A stretch of DNA of 64,000 bases. It comes from Fictibacillus sp. FJAT-27399 (lineage in GTDB: Bacteria; Bacillota; Bacilli; Bacillales; Fictibacillaceae). Position 1 is the first letter of the stretch; each line of letters starts with the position of its first letter. The position numbers and the translations under genes were made by a program. Below the pieces are notes generated by a model that was not told the origin of the DNA, made no database searches, and saw only the letters and a program-made list of their open reading frames with translations. Of the stretch, positions 9,257-17,937 are shown piece after piece. The stretch lies in assembly GCF_001510655.1 (NCBI RefSeq), contig NZ_LMVC01000001.1, positions 66,664 through 130,663 of the forward strand, written 5' to 3'.

Positions 9257-10050
9257 ACGAACTGAGTGTGCTTTTAGAAGACATTAGAAAGAAAAAACCT
9301 CTGATTCATCACATTACTAACCATGTAACGATGAATTTTTTAGCGAACGGCATCTTGGCAGCTGGAGGAAGCCCGATGATGGCTCATCATTATGAAGAGG
9401 CTGAAGAAGCCGTCATGGCAGCTGACGCACTGGTTTTAAATATTGGAACCGTTGAACCTGACTTAGTTAATGCAATGGTTTTGGCTGGAAAAAAAGCGAA
9501 GGAACTGGGCATTCCTGTCATTTTGGATCCGGTGGGTGCAGGACTTTCCCAATTAAGGAAGAAAGCCGTTGAAGAGCTGGTAGAAAAGGTTTCTCCCGAT
9601 GTCATTTGCGGCAATGCTGCAGAAATCTCCTTTTTGTATGGAGGTGACTGGGGTGGCAAAGGGGTTGATGGTGAACTATCAGGAAACGATGATGAGCTTG
9701 CTTTGCATGCGGCCAGAAAGCTCGGTTCGGTCATTGTCATTACAGGAAAACAGGATGCAGTGAGTGATGGAAAGGAATGCATAGCGATTATTGGCGGACA
9801 TGAAATATTGTCTTACGTGACAGGGACCGGCTGTTTTTCAACCTCTCTCATCGGTTTGTTTATGGCCAGATCTCTGGAAACCGGCCTTTCCTGCTGCCTG
9901 AGGGCAGCGGGCGCTTTGACGATGCTGGGAATCTGTGCTGAACGGGCTCAAGCCGTTTCGGCAGGACCAGGCTCCTTTCAGACAGCATTATTGGATGAGC
10001 TCTATCTATTAAACCCTGAAGACTTGAAAACGGCCGGCAGGTGGAGCTAA
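9253..10050 (+). CDS. thiM: Hydroxyethylthiazole kinase
   Basis: A 265-residue enzyme phosphorylating the thiazole alcohol to THZ-P, a salvage step. KPLIHHITNHVTMNFLANGILAAGGSPMMA is close to the canonical ThiM start, and VLDPVGAG and the catalytic TGTGC block (YVTGTGCFSTSLIGLF) are present. ATG 9253 is preceded by AGGAGG at 9238 and overlaps the thiD stop; the frame's earlier TTG at 9229 lacks a binding site. The operon therefore recycles imported HMP and thiazole rather than making thiazole de novo. Confidence 0.95.
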   Translation: MNELSVLLEDIRKKKPLIHHITNHVTMNFLANGILAAGGSPMMAHHYEEAEEAVMAADALVLNIGTVEPDLVNAMVLAGKKAKELGIPVILDPVGAGLSQLRKKAVEELVEKVSPDVICGNAAEISFLYGGDWGGKGVDGELSGNDDELALHAARKLGSVIVITGKQDAVSDGKECIAIIGGHEILSYVTGTGCFSTSLIGLFMARSLETGLSCCLRAAGALTMLGICAERAQAVSAGPGSFQTALLDELYLLNPEDLKTAGRWS

Positions 10051-10062
10051 GGAGGCTTACAG

Positions 10063-10731
10063 ATGGAATATAATACGCTTAAACAGCAGTTGAAAGTTTA
10101 TTTTATTATGGGAAGCTTAAACTGCAGAGCTGAACCTGAACAAGTGCTGGAGCAAGCGCTAAAGGGAGGAGCGACACTTTTTCAATATCGTGAAAAGGGC
10201 GAAGGGTGTCTATCACCTGATCAGAAATATGCCTTAGCTCTTAGCTTGCAGAAAATCTGCGGAAAATACCATGTTCCTTTTATTATTAATGATGATATCG
10301 ATCTCATGATCAGCCTGAATGCCGATGGTCTGCATGTCGGGCAGGAGGATGGAGATCTCAATCAAATCCGCAGCCGCATCCCCGATAAAATTCTTGGCGT
10401 TTCGGTTCACAATGTTGAAGAAGCAGAAGATGCATTACGGGCTGGAGCAGATTATTTAGGAGTGGGCCCGATTTTTGATACAAGTACAAAGATGGATACG
10501 CGTGATGTTATGGGGTTTTCTGTCTTAAAAGAGCTAAGAGCAGCAGGGATTACAGCACCAATCGTGGGAATAGGCGGCATTTTTAGAGAAAACGCATTTG
10601 AAGTAATCGAAGCCGGAGCGGATGGAGTATCTGTCATATCAGCCATCAGCCAGCATGTGGATCCAGAGAAGGCGGCAAGCGGTCTGCTTGAACGGGTAGA
10701 GAAGGCATGGAAAGCAAGACTCATTAATTAA
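10063..10731 (+). CDS. thiE: Thiamine-phosphate synthase
   Basis: A 222-residue TIM-barrel enzyme that joins HMP-PP and THZ-P. Diagnostic segments are FQYREKG (pyrophosphate/pyrimidine site), FIINDDIDLMISLNADGLHVGQED, ILGVSVHN, YLGVGPIFDTSTK and the phosphate-binding GIGGI and DGVSVISAI loops. TAAGGAGG is 6-9 nt before the ATG and 12 nt after thiM. It completes the salvage pathway encoded in this operon. Confidence 0.95.
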   Translation: MEYNTLKQQLKVYFIMGSLNCRAEPEQVLEQALKGGATLFQYREKGEGCLSPDQKYALALSLQKICGKYHVPFIINDDIDLMISLNADGLHVGQEDGDLNQIRSRIPDKILGVSVHNVEEAEDALRAGADYLGVGPIFDTSTKMDTRDVMGFSVLKELRAAGITAPIVGIGGIFRENAFEVIEAGADGVSVISAISQHVDPEKAASGLLERVEKAWKARLIN

Positions 10732-10798
10732 ATAGGGATGTCACCGAACAACCGTGTTCTTCGTACTATAAAAGAGTACGCAAGAAAGAGGTGCCACG

Positions 10799-11041
10799 AT
10801 GAAAAAGAAAAGTAAGATATGGGTGTATTCGGAAATGGTACTGCTGTTCCTCGGCTTTTTGCTGGCTCTATGGAATGGAATGTACATTAACAGTCCGGCC
10901 CTGTTATTCGGAATCTTAGCTGCAGTATTTTTGTTTCGTGCCATTGAACGATATTATTTCAAACTTAAAACAGAGTTTTTTTTCAATACAGCTATGGTAT
11001 TAATCTTTATCCTATTGGCCGTTATGCCGCTATTAAAGTGA
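10799..11041 (+). CDS. Small membrane protein, unknown
   Basis: An 80-residue protein with three hydrophobic stretches (MVLLFLGFLLALWNG, LLFGILAAVFLF, TAMVLIFILLAVMPLL) and a basic start, preceded by AAAGAGGTG. I do not recognise a family. It lies 67 bp after thiE and has its own terminator; it may be read through from the thiamine operon or transcribed independently. Confidence 0.6.
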   Translation: MKKKSKIWVYSEMVLLFLGFLLALWNGMYINSPALLFGILAAVFLFRAIERYYFKLKTEFFFNTAMVLIFILLAVMPLLK

Positions 11042-11070
11042 CAGAAGCACAAGCTTCTGCCACTTTTTTT
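11042..11070 (+). terminator. Intrinsic terminator
   Basis: CAGAAGC/GCTTCTG hairpin followed by a seven-T run. Confidence 0.75.
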
Positions 11071-11088
11071 GATTAAAATTAGAAATGT

Positions 11089-11133
11089 TTGACAAAGATA
11101 AGCCTATCGTAATAAAATGATTTTACGTAAAAT
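11089..11133 (+). promoter_or_regulatory. Promoter region with palindromic operator of the ArsR-clpP operon
   Basis: TTGACA at 11089-11094 and an AT-rich -10 region near 11110. ATTTTACGTAAAAT (11120-11133) is a perfect 14-bp palindrome just downstream, well placed for repression. I infer that the adjacent ArsR-like protein binds it (autoregulation). Confidence 0.5.
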
Positions 11134-11157
11134 AAAATTTTTAAGTGAGGTGAACCA

Positions 11158-11760
11158 GTGAAAAAGAATGTATCGATTGAAGAGACGTATCTTGTAACGC
11201 TGCCTGAGCAGGCTGCTGCTTTGCTCCATCCCATTCGTTCCGAGATGCTCAGTACTCTAAAAGAACCGGCTTCTGCAACAGAAATAGCAAAGCTGCTCAA
11301 TGAGTCACCTCAGAAGATCAATTACCATCTAAAGGCTTTAGAAAAAGTAGGGCTTGTTTTCAGAGCAGGAACGAGGAATGTGAGGAATTTGGTAGAAGTA
11401 CTTTATCAAGCAGTAGCCAAAACGTTAATTTTTTCTGACTCTCTTGGCTTGTCACCGGAAACTTCACAGAAATTAAAAGATCAGCATGCGCTAGCCCACG
11501 TTCTCACCTTAACTGAAACCATGAAGAAAGATGCGCTGCAGCTCATGGAAAAAGCAGAGGATGAACAAATTCCAAGTGCCATTCTGCAAGCTTCAGTTTC
11601 CTTGTCCAATGAGGAGGAACGCAACCAGTTCATTAATGAGTATTTCTCACTGCTTCACCAGCTTGTTGGCAAATATCAGTCTGGAAAAAATGAGCAAGGC
11701 GAAGAATATCAGGTGTCTATTGCTGTCTATCCAAAACCGGAGGGAGGAATCGAGGGATGA
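11158..11760 (+). CDS. ArsR-type winged-helix transcriptional regulator
   Basis: A 200-residue protein with GTG start after GAGGTGA. Residues ~18-75 form the winged helix (LLHPIRSEMLSTL, then ATEIAKLLNESPQKINYHLKALEKVGLV). The wing leads into RAGTRNVRNLVEVLYQAVAK, and the C-terminal ~110 residues are helical and acidic and may be a dimer or effector domain. No arsenic/metal-type cysteine motif is visible. It overlaps the next gene by 4 nt and is co-transcribed with the clpP gene, suggesting control of a proteolytic stress response (inference). Confidence 0.8.
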   Translation: MKKNVSIEETYLVTLPEQAAALLHPIRSEMLSTLKEPASATEIAKLLNESPQKINYHLKALEKVGLVFRAGTRNVRNLVEVLYQAVAKTLIFSDSLGLSPETSQKLKDQHALAHVLTLTETMKKDALQLMEKAEDEQIPSAILQASVSLSNEEERNQFINEYFSLLHQLVGKYQSGKNEQGEEYQVSIAVYPKPEGGIEG

Positions 11761-12008
11761 ATGAAGTGAAAAAGCATCCTTCTCTTGCCTGGGAAAAGAG
11801 CAAGAAGCAGGCAGATCAAGCCGATAAAGTCATAGCTTTAGTAGAGAAGCGGACTGAAAGGGAAGAGGCCGGGCAAGAAGAAATCAGAACGGAAATTTCG
11901 ATTGAAAGTGAAGATAATACCCCGGTAAAAGTCATTTATATTACGTCCGGATTCGGAAAAATCGCATCAGAAGGCGCAGCTTCCACACCGATTTGCCAGG
12001 CTGCATAA
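11757..12008 (+). CDS. Small protein between ArsR regulator and clpP, unknown
   Basis: An 83-residue hydrophilic protein that is translationally coupled to the regulator (ATGA overlap) and ends 24 nt before clpP. The N-terminal half is Lys/Glu-rich and helical, the middle is acidic (EIRTEISIESEDNTP), and the C-terminus is less charged, ending CQAA. I do not recognise it. Its fixed position between a regulator and a protease subunit makes an adaptor, substrate or anti-adaptor role conceivable, but nothing in the sequence proves this. Confidence 0.65.
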   Translation: MNEVKKHPSLAWEKSKKQADQADKVIALVEKRTEREEAGQEEIRTEISIESEDNTPVKVIYITSGFGKIASEGAASTPICQAA

Positions 12009-12032
12009 CGATTCTATAGGAGGAAGATGAAA

Positions 12033-12614
12033 ATGAATTTAGTCCCAATGGTAGTGGAAACAACTAACCGTGGTGAGCGTTCCTACGATATTTATTCCCG
12101 GCTTTTGAAAGACCGTATCATCATCATTGGAAGTGCCATCGATGATAATGTAGCCAATTCTGTTGTGGCTCAGCTCCTGTTTCTCGCAGCGGAAGATCCG
12201 GAAAAAGATATTTCCATCTACATCAATTCTCCAGGAGGGTCGGTTACCGCGGGATTGGCGATCTATGACACAATGCAGTTCATCAAGCCTGCTGTTTCAA
12301 CCATCTGCATAGGAATGGCTGCTTCCATGGGTGCCATTCTGCTGGTCGCGGGGGCAGAAGGCAAACGGTTTGCCCTCCCAAACGCAGAAGTCATGATTCA
12401 TCAGCCACTAGGAGGAACACAAGGGCAGGCTGCAGATATGATCATCCATGCCAAGCGAATTATAAAAACGAGAGAAATCTTAAATAAGATCATTTCAGAC
12501 CGTTCAGGACAGCCGCTTGAGCGTGTCGAAAAAGATACCGACCGAGATTTCTTCATGACGGCAGCACAAGCTCTTGAATACGGGATCATCAATAAAATCA
12601 TTGAAAAATTATAA
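12033..12614 (+). CDS. clpP: ATP-dependent Clp protease proteolytic subunit
   Basis: A 193-residue serine peptidase. The Ser98 (GMAASMGA), His123 (MIHQPLGG) and Asp172 (DTDRDFFM) catalytic triad is at exactly the residue numbers of B. subtilis ClpP. The start [28 protein letters not shown] is the canonical axial-loop N-terminus. ATG 12033 is 9 nt after AGGAGG; ATG 12027 would be too close. No CtsR-type tandem heptad operator is visible upstream. The operon with an ArsR-like regulator differs from the usual monocistronic CtsR-controlled clpP, so this may be a second clpP, which the window alone cannot decide. Confidence 0.94.
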   Translation: MNLVPMVVETTNRGERSYDIYSRLLKDRIIIIGSAIDDNVANSVVAQLLFLAAEDPEKDISIYINSPGGSVTAGLAIYDTMQFIKPAVSTICIGMAASMGAILLVAGAEGKRFALPNAEVMIHQPLGGTQGQAADMIIHAKRIIKTREILNKIISDRSGQPLERVEKDTDRDFFMTAAQALEYGIINKIIEKL

Positions 12615-12631
12615 GTCGTTTTTTTTGGAGA

Positions 12632-12658
12632 GGAAGAGCGCTGCCGCTCTTCCTTTTT
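12632..12658 (+). terminator. Terminator after clpP
   Basis: GGAAGAGCG/CGCTCTTCC-type stem (imperfect centre) followed by T's. Confidence 0.85.
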
Positions 12659-12739
12659 GATTTTCCGGCAGGATTTAAATTCTAAAAGTCGAAAACTATA
12701 TACCGGTCTATTTCATTAACATTTCAAGGAGACAAAAAT

Positions 12740-14266
12740 ATGGTTAATCAAAAGAGCAACAAAAATTTTGTTGTTGCAGGCCTGCTGCTCGGAATTCTCA
12801 TGTCCGCTATGGACAACACAATAGTGGCAACAGCCCTCGGAACAATCGTTGCTGAATTGGGTGAGCTGGACAAGTTCATTTGGGTAACATCCTCGTACAT
12901 GATTGCGTCAGTGGCAAGTATGCTTATTTTCGGAAAACTTTCTGACATGTATGGAAGGAAAAATTTTTATATTACAGGTCTGGGTCTCTTTATTATCGGA
13001 TCGGTTCTGTGCGGAATGGCAGACAGTATGACACAGCTTTCCGTTTACCGTGCGATACAGGGAATCGGAGGTGGTGCCCTGATGCCGATTGCCTTTACGA
13101 TCATTTTTGATATCTTTCCGGTAGAGCAGCGAGGGAAAATGACAGGCCTTTTTGGTGCCGTCTTTGGAATGTCCAGTGTCTTCGGTCCTCTGCTAGGTGC
13201 ATATTTGACCGACTACTTGGATTGGAGGTGGATTTTCTATGTTAATTTGCCGCTCGGACTGCTTTCGCTTTTCTTTATCTTGAAGTATTATTTTGAATCT
13301 CTTGAGCACAGAGAACAAAAAATTGATTATTTAGGAGCGGGCTTGCTCGTAGCTTCGATCGTCAGCTTGATGTTTGCCCTCGAATTCGGAGGAAAAGATT
13401 ATGAATGGGATTCCGCACTTATCCTATCTTTATTTGCTGCATTTGCCGTTCTCTTTATCCTTTTTATTCTAGTAGAACGACGTGCGGCAGACCCTATCGT
13501 TTCTTTGAATCTCTTTAAAAGCAGACTGTTTCTGTCCAGTCAGGGCATCGCCTTTTTCTACGGTTCTGTCTTTATACTAGCTACCATGTACATTCCCATT
13601 TACATACAAGGTGTGTTTGGCGGTTCGGCAACAAACGCTGGATTAATTTTAATGCCAATGATGATCGGGGTTGTGGTGGGGAGCCAGACAGGAGGGCGTA
13701 CCGTCATCAACTCTTCCTATCGAAATGTGATGCTCGTTTCCGGCAGCATTTTCCTGGTGGGTGTTTACTTGCTGAGCACCATGTCAGCCGACACTTCTCG
13801 GCTTATGGTCACTCTATATATGGTTCTGACAGGAATTGGAGTAGGGTTCTCCTTCCCTGTTCTAAGTATGGCTTCTGTCCATATGCTTGATCCTCGTCAG
13901 AGGGGATCTGCTAACTCACAGAATGCATTCTTCCGCCTGATTGGAATGACTCTCGGTATCACCATCTTCGGTACGATTCAGAATAATCTGCTGACCGATA
14001 AATTAAAAGATGCATTGCCTCAGTTCTCTAAGTTTCAAAAGAATGTTGATTCGCGGGCTCTCCTTCAGCCGGAGGTGCGTAAACAAATACCGCCTGAAGT
14101 CCTCGATAAAATGACGGGAATTCTGGCAGATTCCATTGCAAAAATCTTTCAGTACTCCCTGATCTCTGTGGTCATCGCTCTGCTGTTCATTATCTTTATG
14201 GGCAAGGCCCGTGTGAAAGAATCCGACAATGCAGAAAGCGGAAGAAGAAAAGCATCAGAAGAGTAA
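12740..14266 (+). CDS. DHA2-family (EmrB/QacA) MFS multidrug exporter
   Basis: A 508-residue, ~14-TM proton-driven drug exporter. Motif D1 (MDNTIVATALGTI) is in TM1 and motif A (GKLSDMYGRKNFY) in loop 2-3; motif B/C-like RAIQGIGGGALMP and VFGPLLGAYLTD are present. A long cytosolic C-terminal segment precedes the last helix, as in EmrB-like DHA2 proteins. AAGGAGA precedes the ATG. Drug specificity cannot be predicted; there is no linked TetR regulator. Confidence 0.88.
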   Translation: MVNQKSNKNFVVAGLLLGILMSAMDNTIVATALGTIVAELGELDKFIWVTSSYMIASVASMLIFGKLSDMYGRKNFYITGLGLFIIGSVLCGMADSMTQLSVYRAIQGIGGGALMPIAFTIIFDIFPVEQRGKMTGLFGAVFGMSSVFGPLLGAYLTDYLDWRWIFYVNLPLGLLSLFFILKYYFESLEHREQKIDYLGAGLLVASIVSLMFALEFGGKDYEWDSALILSLFAAFAVLFILFILVERRAADPIVSLNLFKSRLFLSSQGIAFFYGSVFILATMYIPIYIQGVFGGSATNAGLILMPMMIGVVVGSQTGGRTVINSSYRNVMLVSGSIFLVGVYLLSTMSADTSRLMVTLYMVLTGIGVGFSFPVLSMASVHMLDPRQRGSANSQNAFFRLIGMTLGITIFGTIQNNLLTDKLKDALPQFSKFQKNVDSRALLQPEVRKQIPPEVLDKMTGILADSIAKIFQYSLISVVIALLFIIFMGKARVKESDNAESGRRKASEE

Positions 14267-14285
14267 TCTTCTGATGCTTTTTTTG
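14249..14285 (+). terminator. Terminator overlapping the MFS gene end
   Basis: Fourteen-pair stem AAAGCATCAGAAGA/TCTTCTGATGCTTT with a 4-nt loop and T run; its 5' arm includes the last codons. Confidence 0.88.
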
Positions 14286-14379
14286 TATAGCTCCATCGTT
14301 CTTCTTTTTATTTGTAAAAATTCGTAAAAGAATGATAATCTTTAACAATATAAACCAATTAGAGAAAGAAGGATATGTC

Positions 14380-15612
14380 ATGGGTGTTGCTTCGTTAAAA
14401 AAGGAACCCTCGTCATCAGCAACCATTTACAAGGTGCTTTTTGCGATCAGTTTTGTGCATCTGTTAAACGATGCGATGCAGGCGGTTATTCCAGCTATTT
14501 TTCCGATCCTCGAGAAGTCTATGAATCTGTCTTTTGCCCAGCTTGGATGGATTGCATTCTCACTGAACATTACCTCTTCCATCATGCAGCCGGTTGTAGG
14601 CTGGTATACGGATCGGACCACATCACCATATTTGCTTCCTCTTGGGATGGCATCCAGCTTGATCGGAATGGTTGGCATCGCTTATTCTAATAACTTTACG
14701 TACATATTGCTCTCGGTTATCCTGATCGGCCTTGGTTCTGCTGTTTTTCATCCGGAAGGATCACGTGTTGCGTATATGGCAGCCGGGAAGAGGAGAGGAT
14801 TGGCACAATCGATTTATCAGGTTGGAGGGAATACAGGAAATTCATTGGCGCCTGTCATGACAGCTCTTGTGTTCGTTCCGTTCGGCCAGTTTGGAGCGAT
14901 ATGGTTTACATCAGCAGCAGCCATGGCCATCATCGTCCTGGTTTTTGTGTCTGGATGGTATCGGTCAAGGCTTGTAAACTTTCCGAGAGTGACAAAAAAG
15001 CCGTCTAAGAAAGCTGCAAATCCAAAAAGAAAGAAGCAGATTATCTTTGCCGTATGTCTTTTAGTCTTTCTTGTATTTGCGCGATCTTGGTATTTTTCAG
15101 GAATCTCAAACTTCTACCAGTTTTATTTGATTAAGGATTATGGCCTTTCCATTCGCCATGCGCAGTATTATATTTTTGTCTTTCTGGCAGCTGGCGTTCT
15201 CGGAACTTTTTTTGGAGGACCGATGGCCGACCGATTAGGAAAGAGAAATATGATTTTCTGGTCGATGCTGGGTTCTGCTCCGCTCGCACTCCTGCTGCCA
15301 TATGTCAGTTTAATTTGGATCTATCCAATATTCTTGCTGCTCGGTTTTATTCTAATGACCAGTTTTTCAGTGACGGTTGTTTATGCTCAGGAACTGCTTC
15401 CCGGAAGGATTGGTATGGTATCCGGACTGATTGTCGGGCTTGCTTTTGGAATGGGAGCTCTCGGTTCGGTTATCCTCGGAAACCTGGCGGACGCCTTCAG
15501 TGTACATTTCATTATGGTATTGGTCAGTTTTTTTCCAATAGCCGGTATACTGACTTTTTTACTACCGCGAGATCAAACAGTAAAAGCGTGGGAACAGGAA
15601 GCAAATCAATAA
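14380..15612 (+). CDS. Fosmidomycin-resistance (Fsr)-type MFS transporter
   Basis: A 410-residue, 12-TM MFS protein. HLLNDAMQAVIPAIFPILEKS and the loop GLGSAVFHPEGSRVAYMAAGKRRG are characteristic of the Fsr family. AAGGA lies 6 nt before ATG 14380; the earlier ATG at 14332 has no binding site. The family exports fosmidomycin and related small molecules in E. coli; the role here is unknown. A perfect terminator follows at once. Confidence 0.87.
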   Translation: MGVASLKKEPSSSATIYKVLFAISFVHLLNDAMQAVIPAIFPILEKSMNLSFAQLGWIAFSLNITSSIMQPVVGWYTDRTTSPYLLPLGMASSLIGMVGIAYSNNFTYILLSVILIGLGSAVFHPEGSRVAYMAAGKRRGLAQSIYQVGGNTGNSLAPVMTALVFVPFGQFGAIWFTSAAAMAIIVLVFVSGWYRSRLVNFPRVTKKPSKKAANPKRKKQIIFAVCLLVFLVFARSWYFSGISNFYQFYLIKDYGLSIRHAQYYIFVFLAAGVLGTFFGGPMADRLGKRNMIFWSMLGSAPLALLLPYVSLIWIYPIFLLLGFILMTSFSVTVVYAQELLPGRIGMVSGLIVGLAFGMGALGSVILGNLADAFSVHFIMVLVSFFPIAGILTFLLPRDQTVKAWEQEANQ

Positions 15613-15652
15613 AAAATGCCGGTACAGTCGAAGGCTGTACCGGCATTTTATA
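15613..15652 (+). terminator. Terminator after the Fsr-type gene
   Basis: Fifteen-pair perfect stem AAAATGCCGGTACAG/CTGTACCGGCATTTT. Confidence 0.9.
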
Positions 15653-15678
15653 ATTAGGATTACGTTATTCTCCGAGTA

Positions 15679-15906
15679 TTAACGATCACCCTCAGGAGGG
15701 TTTAGTTTTCTTTCTGATGACGAAGTGTTCTTTGTAGCTTTTTTATTTCTTTCCTCATTTTGTTCATCTTCAAAATCTTCTAACGGAAGTTCATCAGCAG
15801 GCATGACGAGCTGATCCCGCTCCAGTTGTTTTTCCTGGCTCCGTTTAAAGGCATTCTCTTTGTCGTTTCGATCAAGCAATTCCTTTTGTTTTTTATGGTT
15901 ATCCAT
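15679..15906 (-). CDS. Small highly charged protein, unknown
   Basis: A 75-residue protein, nearly all Lys, Glu, Asp, Asn and Gln, with no hydrophobic segment; it is probably disordered. GGAGAGAAAC precedes the ATG. The composition resembles small Bacillus hydrophilic proteins of unknown role. Not recognised at family level. Confidence 0.55.
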   Translation of the reverse strand: MDNHKKQKELLDRNDKENAFKRSQEKQLERDQLVMPADELPLEDFEDEQNEERNKKATKNTSSSERKLNPPEGDR

Positions 15907-16013
15907 TATATGTTTCTCTCCTTTAAATGAGACTGTATGGTAACTATAGCCCTTATCAGGATTTTAAAACCTGCTGCCGATGAAAATAAATTCAAGTTAC
16001 TGTATTTTAACAT

Positions 16014-16106
16014 TTGACAAACGAGTAATGTGCCGTAAAATATAGGTAAACGTTTACATTCTGAAAAGTATAAAGGTTCTACCTCGTCTGATACGTAAAC
16101 GTTTAC
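16014..16106 (+). promoter_or_regulatory. Promoter with two perfect LacI-family operators
   Basis: TTGACA (16014-16019), 16-nt spacer, TAAAAT (16036-16041). GTAAACGTTTAC occurs twice as a perfect 12-bp palindrome, at 16046-16057 (over the expected transcription start) and 16095-16106 (49 bp centre to centre), upstream of the ThuA gene. The motif is typical of LacI/GalR-family repressors, and the paired spacing suggests looping or cooperative binding. No LacI gene lies in the window. Confidence 0.8.
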
Positions 16107-16156
16107 TTATAAACAGAAGAGGTTATTTCTTACATAAATAGAAGGAGTGGAACGCA

Positions 16157-16882
16157 ATGAAGGTTACCATCTGGAATGAAAATCGCCATGAGAACAAAAA
16201 TCCGGCTGTACGCTCGGTGTATCCTGAAGGAATTCACGGTGCCATCCAGCAATTTTTATCAAAAGCAGGGGTAGACGCAGATACCGCAACTCTTGATGAG
16301 CCAGAACACGGGTTAGGCCAGCAGACTCTTGATCAGACAGACGTTCTTGTCTGGTGGGGACATATAGCACACGATGAAGTAAAAGAGGAAGTAGTAGAGC
16401 GCGTTTATCAGCGTGTTCTGGATGGTATGGGATTAATTGTCCTTCACTCTGGACACTTCTCAAAAATCTTTAAAAAACTAATGGGCACTTCCTGCGATTT
16501 GAAATGGCGGGAAGCAGATGAAAAAGAACGTCTATGGGTAGTCGATCCATCCCATCCGATTGCTTCTGGAATCAGTGAATATATTGAGTTGCCTCAAGAA
16601 GAGATGTACGGAGAGCATTTTGATATCCCGGCTCCTGATGAACTGGTTTTCGTCAGCTGGTTTGAAGGCGGAGAGGTGTTCAGGAGCGGGTGCACATACA
16701 AGCGCGGGAAAGGAAAAGTTTTTTATTTTCGTCCGGGACACGAAACCTATCCTACCTATCATAATGCCGATGTACAAAAGGTCATTTTAAATGCCGTTCA
16801 ATGGGCAAAACCTGCAGGAAGCGATAAACCGGTTTACGGGAATGCAAAACCTCTTGAAGCAATTGGTGCCAATCAAAACTAA
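16157..16882 (+). CDS. ThuA-domain sugar-utilisation protein
   Basis: A 241-residue protein of the ThuA/glutamine-amidotransferase-like fold. [26 protein letters not shown] and the C-terminal [20 protein letters not shown] are typical of ThuA proteins. Family members act in trehalose or other disaccharide catabolism, with unclear chemistry. GAAGGAG precedes the ATG. It is first of a tightly packed four-gene operon with two Gfo/Idh/MocA oxidoreductases and an isomerase, which points to sugar oxidation, possibly a 3-keto-glycoside route (inference). Confidence 0.85.
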   Translation: MKVTIWNENRHENKNPAVRSVYPEGIHGAIQQFLSKAGVDADTATLDEPEHGLGQQTLDQTDVLVWWGHIAHDEVKEEVVERVYQRVLDGMGLIVLHSGHFSKIFKKLMGTSCDLKWREADEKERLWVVDPSHPIASGISEYIELPQEEMYGEHFDIPAPDELVFVSWFEGGEVFRSGCTYKRGKGKVFYFRPGHETYPTYHNADVQKVILNAVQWAKPAGSDKPVYGNAKPLEAIGANQN

Positions 16883-16899
16883 AAGGAGTGGAAGACAGG

Positions 16900-17937
16900 A
16901 TGATTAAAGTTGGAGTCATTGGATGCGGAAGCATCGCTCAGCACAGACATTTACCAGAGTATAAAAACAATTCACAAACCATCATTGCAGCAGTATGCGA
17001 CATTAATCATGAACGAGCGGATCACATTGCCAAAGAATACGGTGCAAAAGCGTACTATTCTTATGAAGATCTGCTTAATGATCCTGAAATTGAAGCTGTC
17101 AGTGTGTGCACACCCAATTACCTTCATGCGCCCATTTCCGTTGCTGCATTAAACAGCGGCAAGCATGTTTTATGCGAGAAACCGATGGCGACTTCACTTG
17201 AGGAAGCAGAGCAAATGATCCTTGCCAGTGAGAAAAACGGGAAAAAACTAATGATCGCTCATAATCAGCGTTTTGTCCGATCTCATGAAAAAGCGAAGGA
17301 ATTGATCGCTGGTGGAGAACTGGGCAGGGTTTACAGCTTTAGAACAGCATTCGGACATCCTGGGCCAGAAACATGGAGCGCAGAAGGCACGGACAGCTGG
17401 TTTTTCAAAAAGGAAAAAGCATTTATCGGAGCGATGGGAGACCTTGGTGTTCACAAAACAGATCTGATCCGCTTCATATTAGGTGAAGAAGTGGATGAAG
17501 TGGCATCTTTTGTGGAAACATCTTCAAAGAAAAACGCTACCGTAGATGATACAGCGGTATGTATATTAAAAACAGCAAGCGGAGTGATCGGAACACTTGC
17601 AGCGAGCTGGTCCTATGTCTCAAAAGAGGACAACTCTACTATTATTTATGGAGAGAAAGGAATTTTGCGCCTCGAGGAAAGCCCTGAGTATTCTTTGATC
17701 GCTCAATACAAAGATGGTTCAACTGTAAACTACTCTCTGGGCCAGATTCAGACGAATGATTCAGGGGGCCAGAATGATTCACGCGTGATCGGCAAGTTTG
17801 CAGATTGCATCCTGAACGACACAGAGCCAGCTGTATCCGGAGAAGAAGGAAAACGGTCTCTTGCTGTCATTATTGCTGCACTAAAAGCAAGCGAAACGAA
17901 GAAGACAGTGAGTCTCGAAAACGGGGTGCTCGCATGA
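16900..17937 (+). CDS. Gfo/Idh/MocA-family oxidoreductase (first copy)
   Basis: A 345-residue NAD(P)-dependent sugar dehydrogenase. The Rossmann motif VGVIGCGSIAQHRHLPEY is at the start and the catalytic EKPMATSLEEAE near residue 95; the C-terminal half is the Gfo/Idh/MocA beta-sheet domain. ATG 16900 is 11 nt from AAGGAG; the GTG at 16888 overlaps that Shine-Dalgarno sequence and is excluded. The stop overlaps the next start (ATGA). Substrate is unknown. Confidence 0.9.
   Translation: MIKVGVIGCGSIAQHRHLPEYKNNSQTIIAAVCDINHERADHIAKEYGAKAYYSYEDLLNDPEIEAVSVCTPNYLHAPISVAALNSGKHVLCEKPMATSLEEAEQMILASEKNGKKLMIAHNQRFVRSHEKAKELIAGGELGRVYSFRTAFGHPGPETWSAEGTDSWFFKKEKAFIGAMGDLGVHKTDLIRFILGEEVDEVASFVETSSKKNATVDDTAVCILKTASGVIGTLAASWSYVSKEDNSTIIYGEKGILRLEESPEYSLIAQYKDGSTVNYSLGQIQTNDSGGQNDSRVIGKFADCILNDTEPAVSGEEGKRSLAVIIAALKASETKKTVSLENGVLA

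Noticed and set aside
9390-9782. Minus-strand frames within thiM and other well-supported genes
   Set aside because: Ser/Pro/Ala-rich shadows caused by codon bias of the real gene.
17805-17933. Upstream extension of the second Gfo/Idh/MocA gene
   Set aside because: Lies inside the preceding gene; the Rossmann motif begins right after ATG 17934 with a 4-nt coupling overlap.
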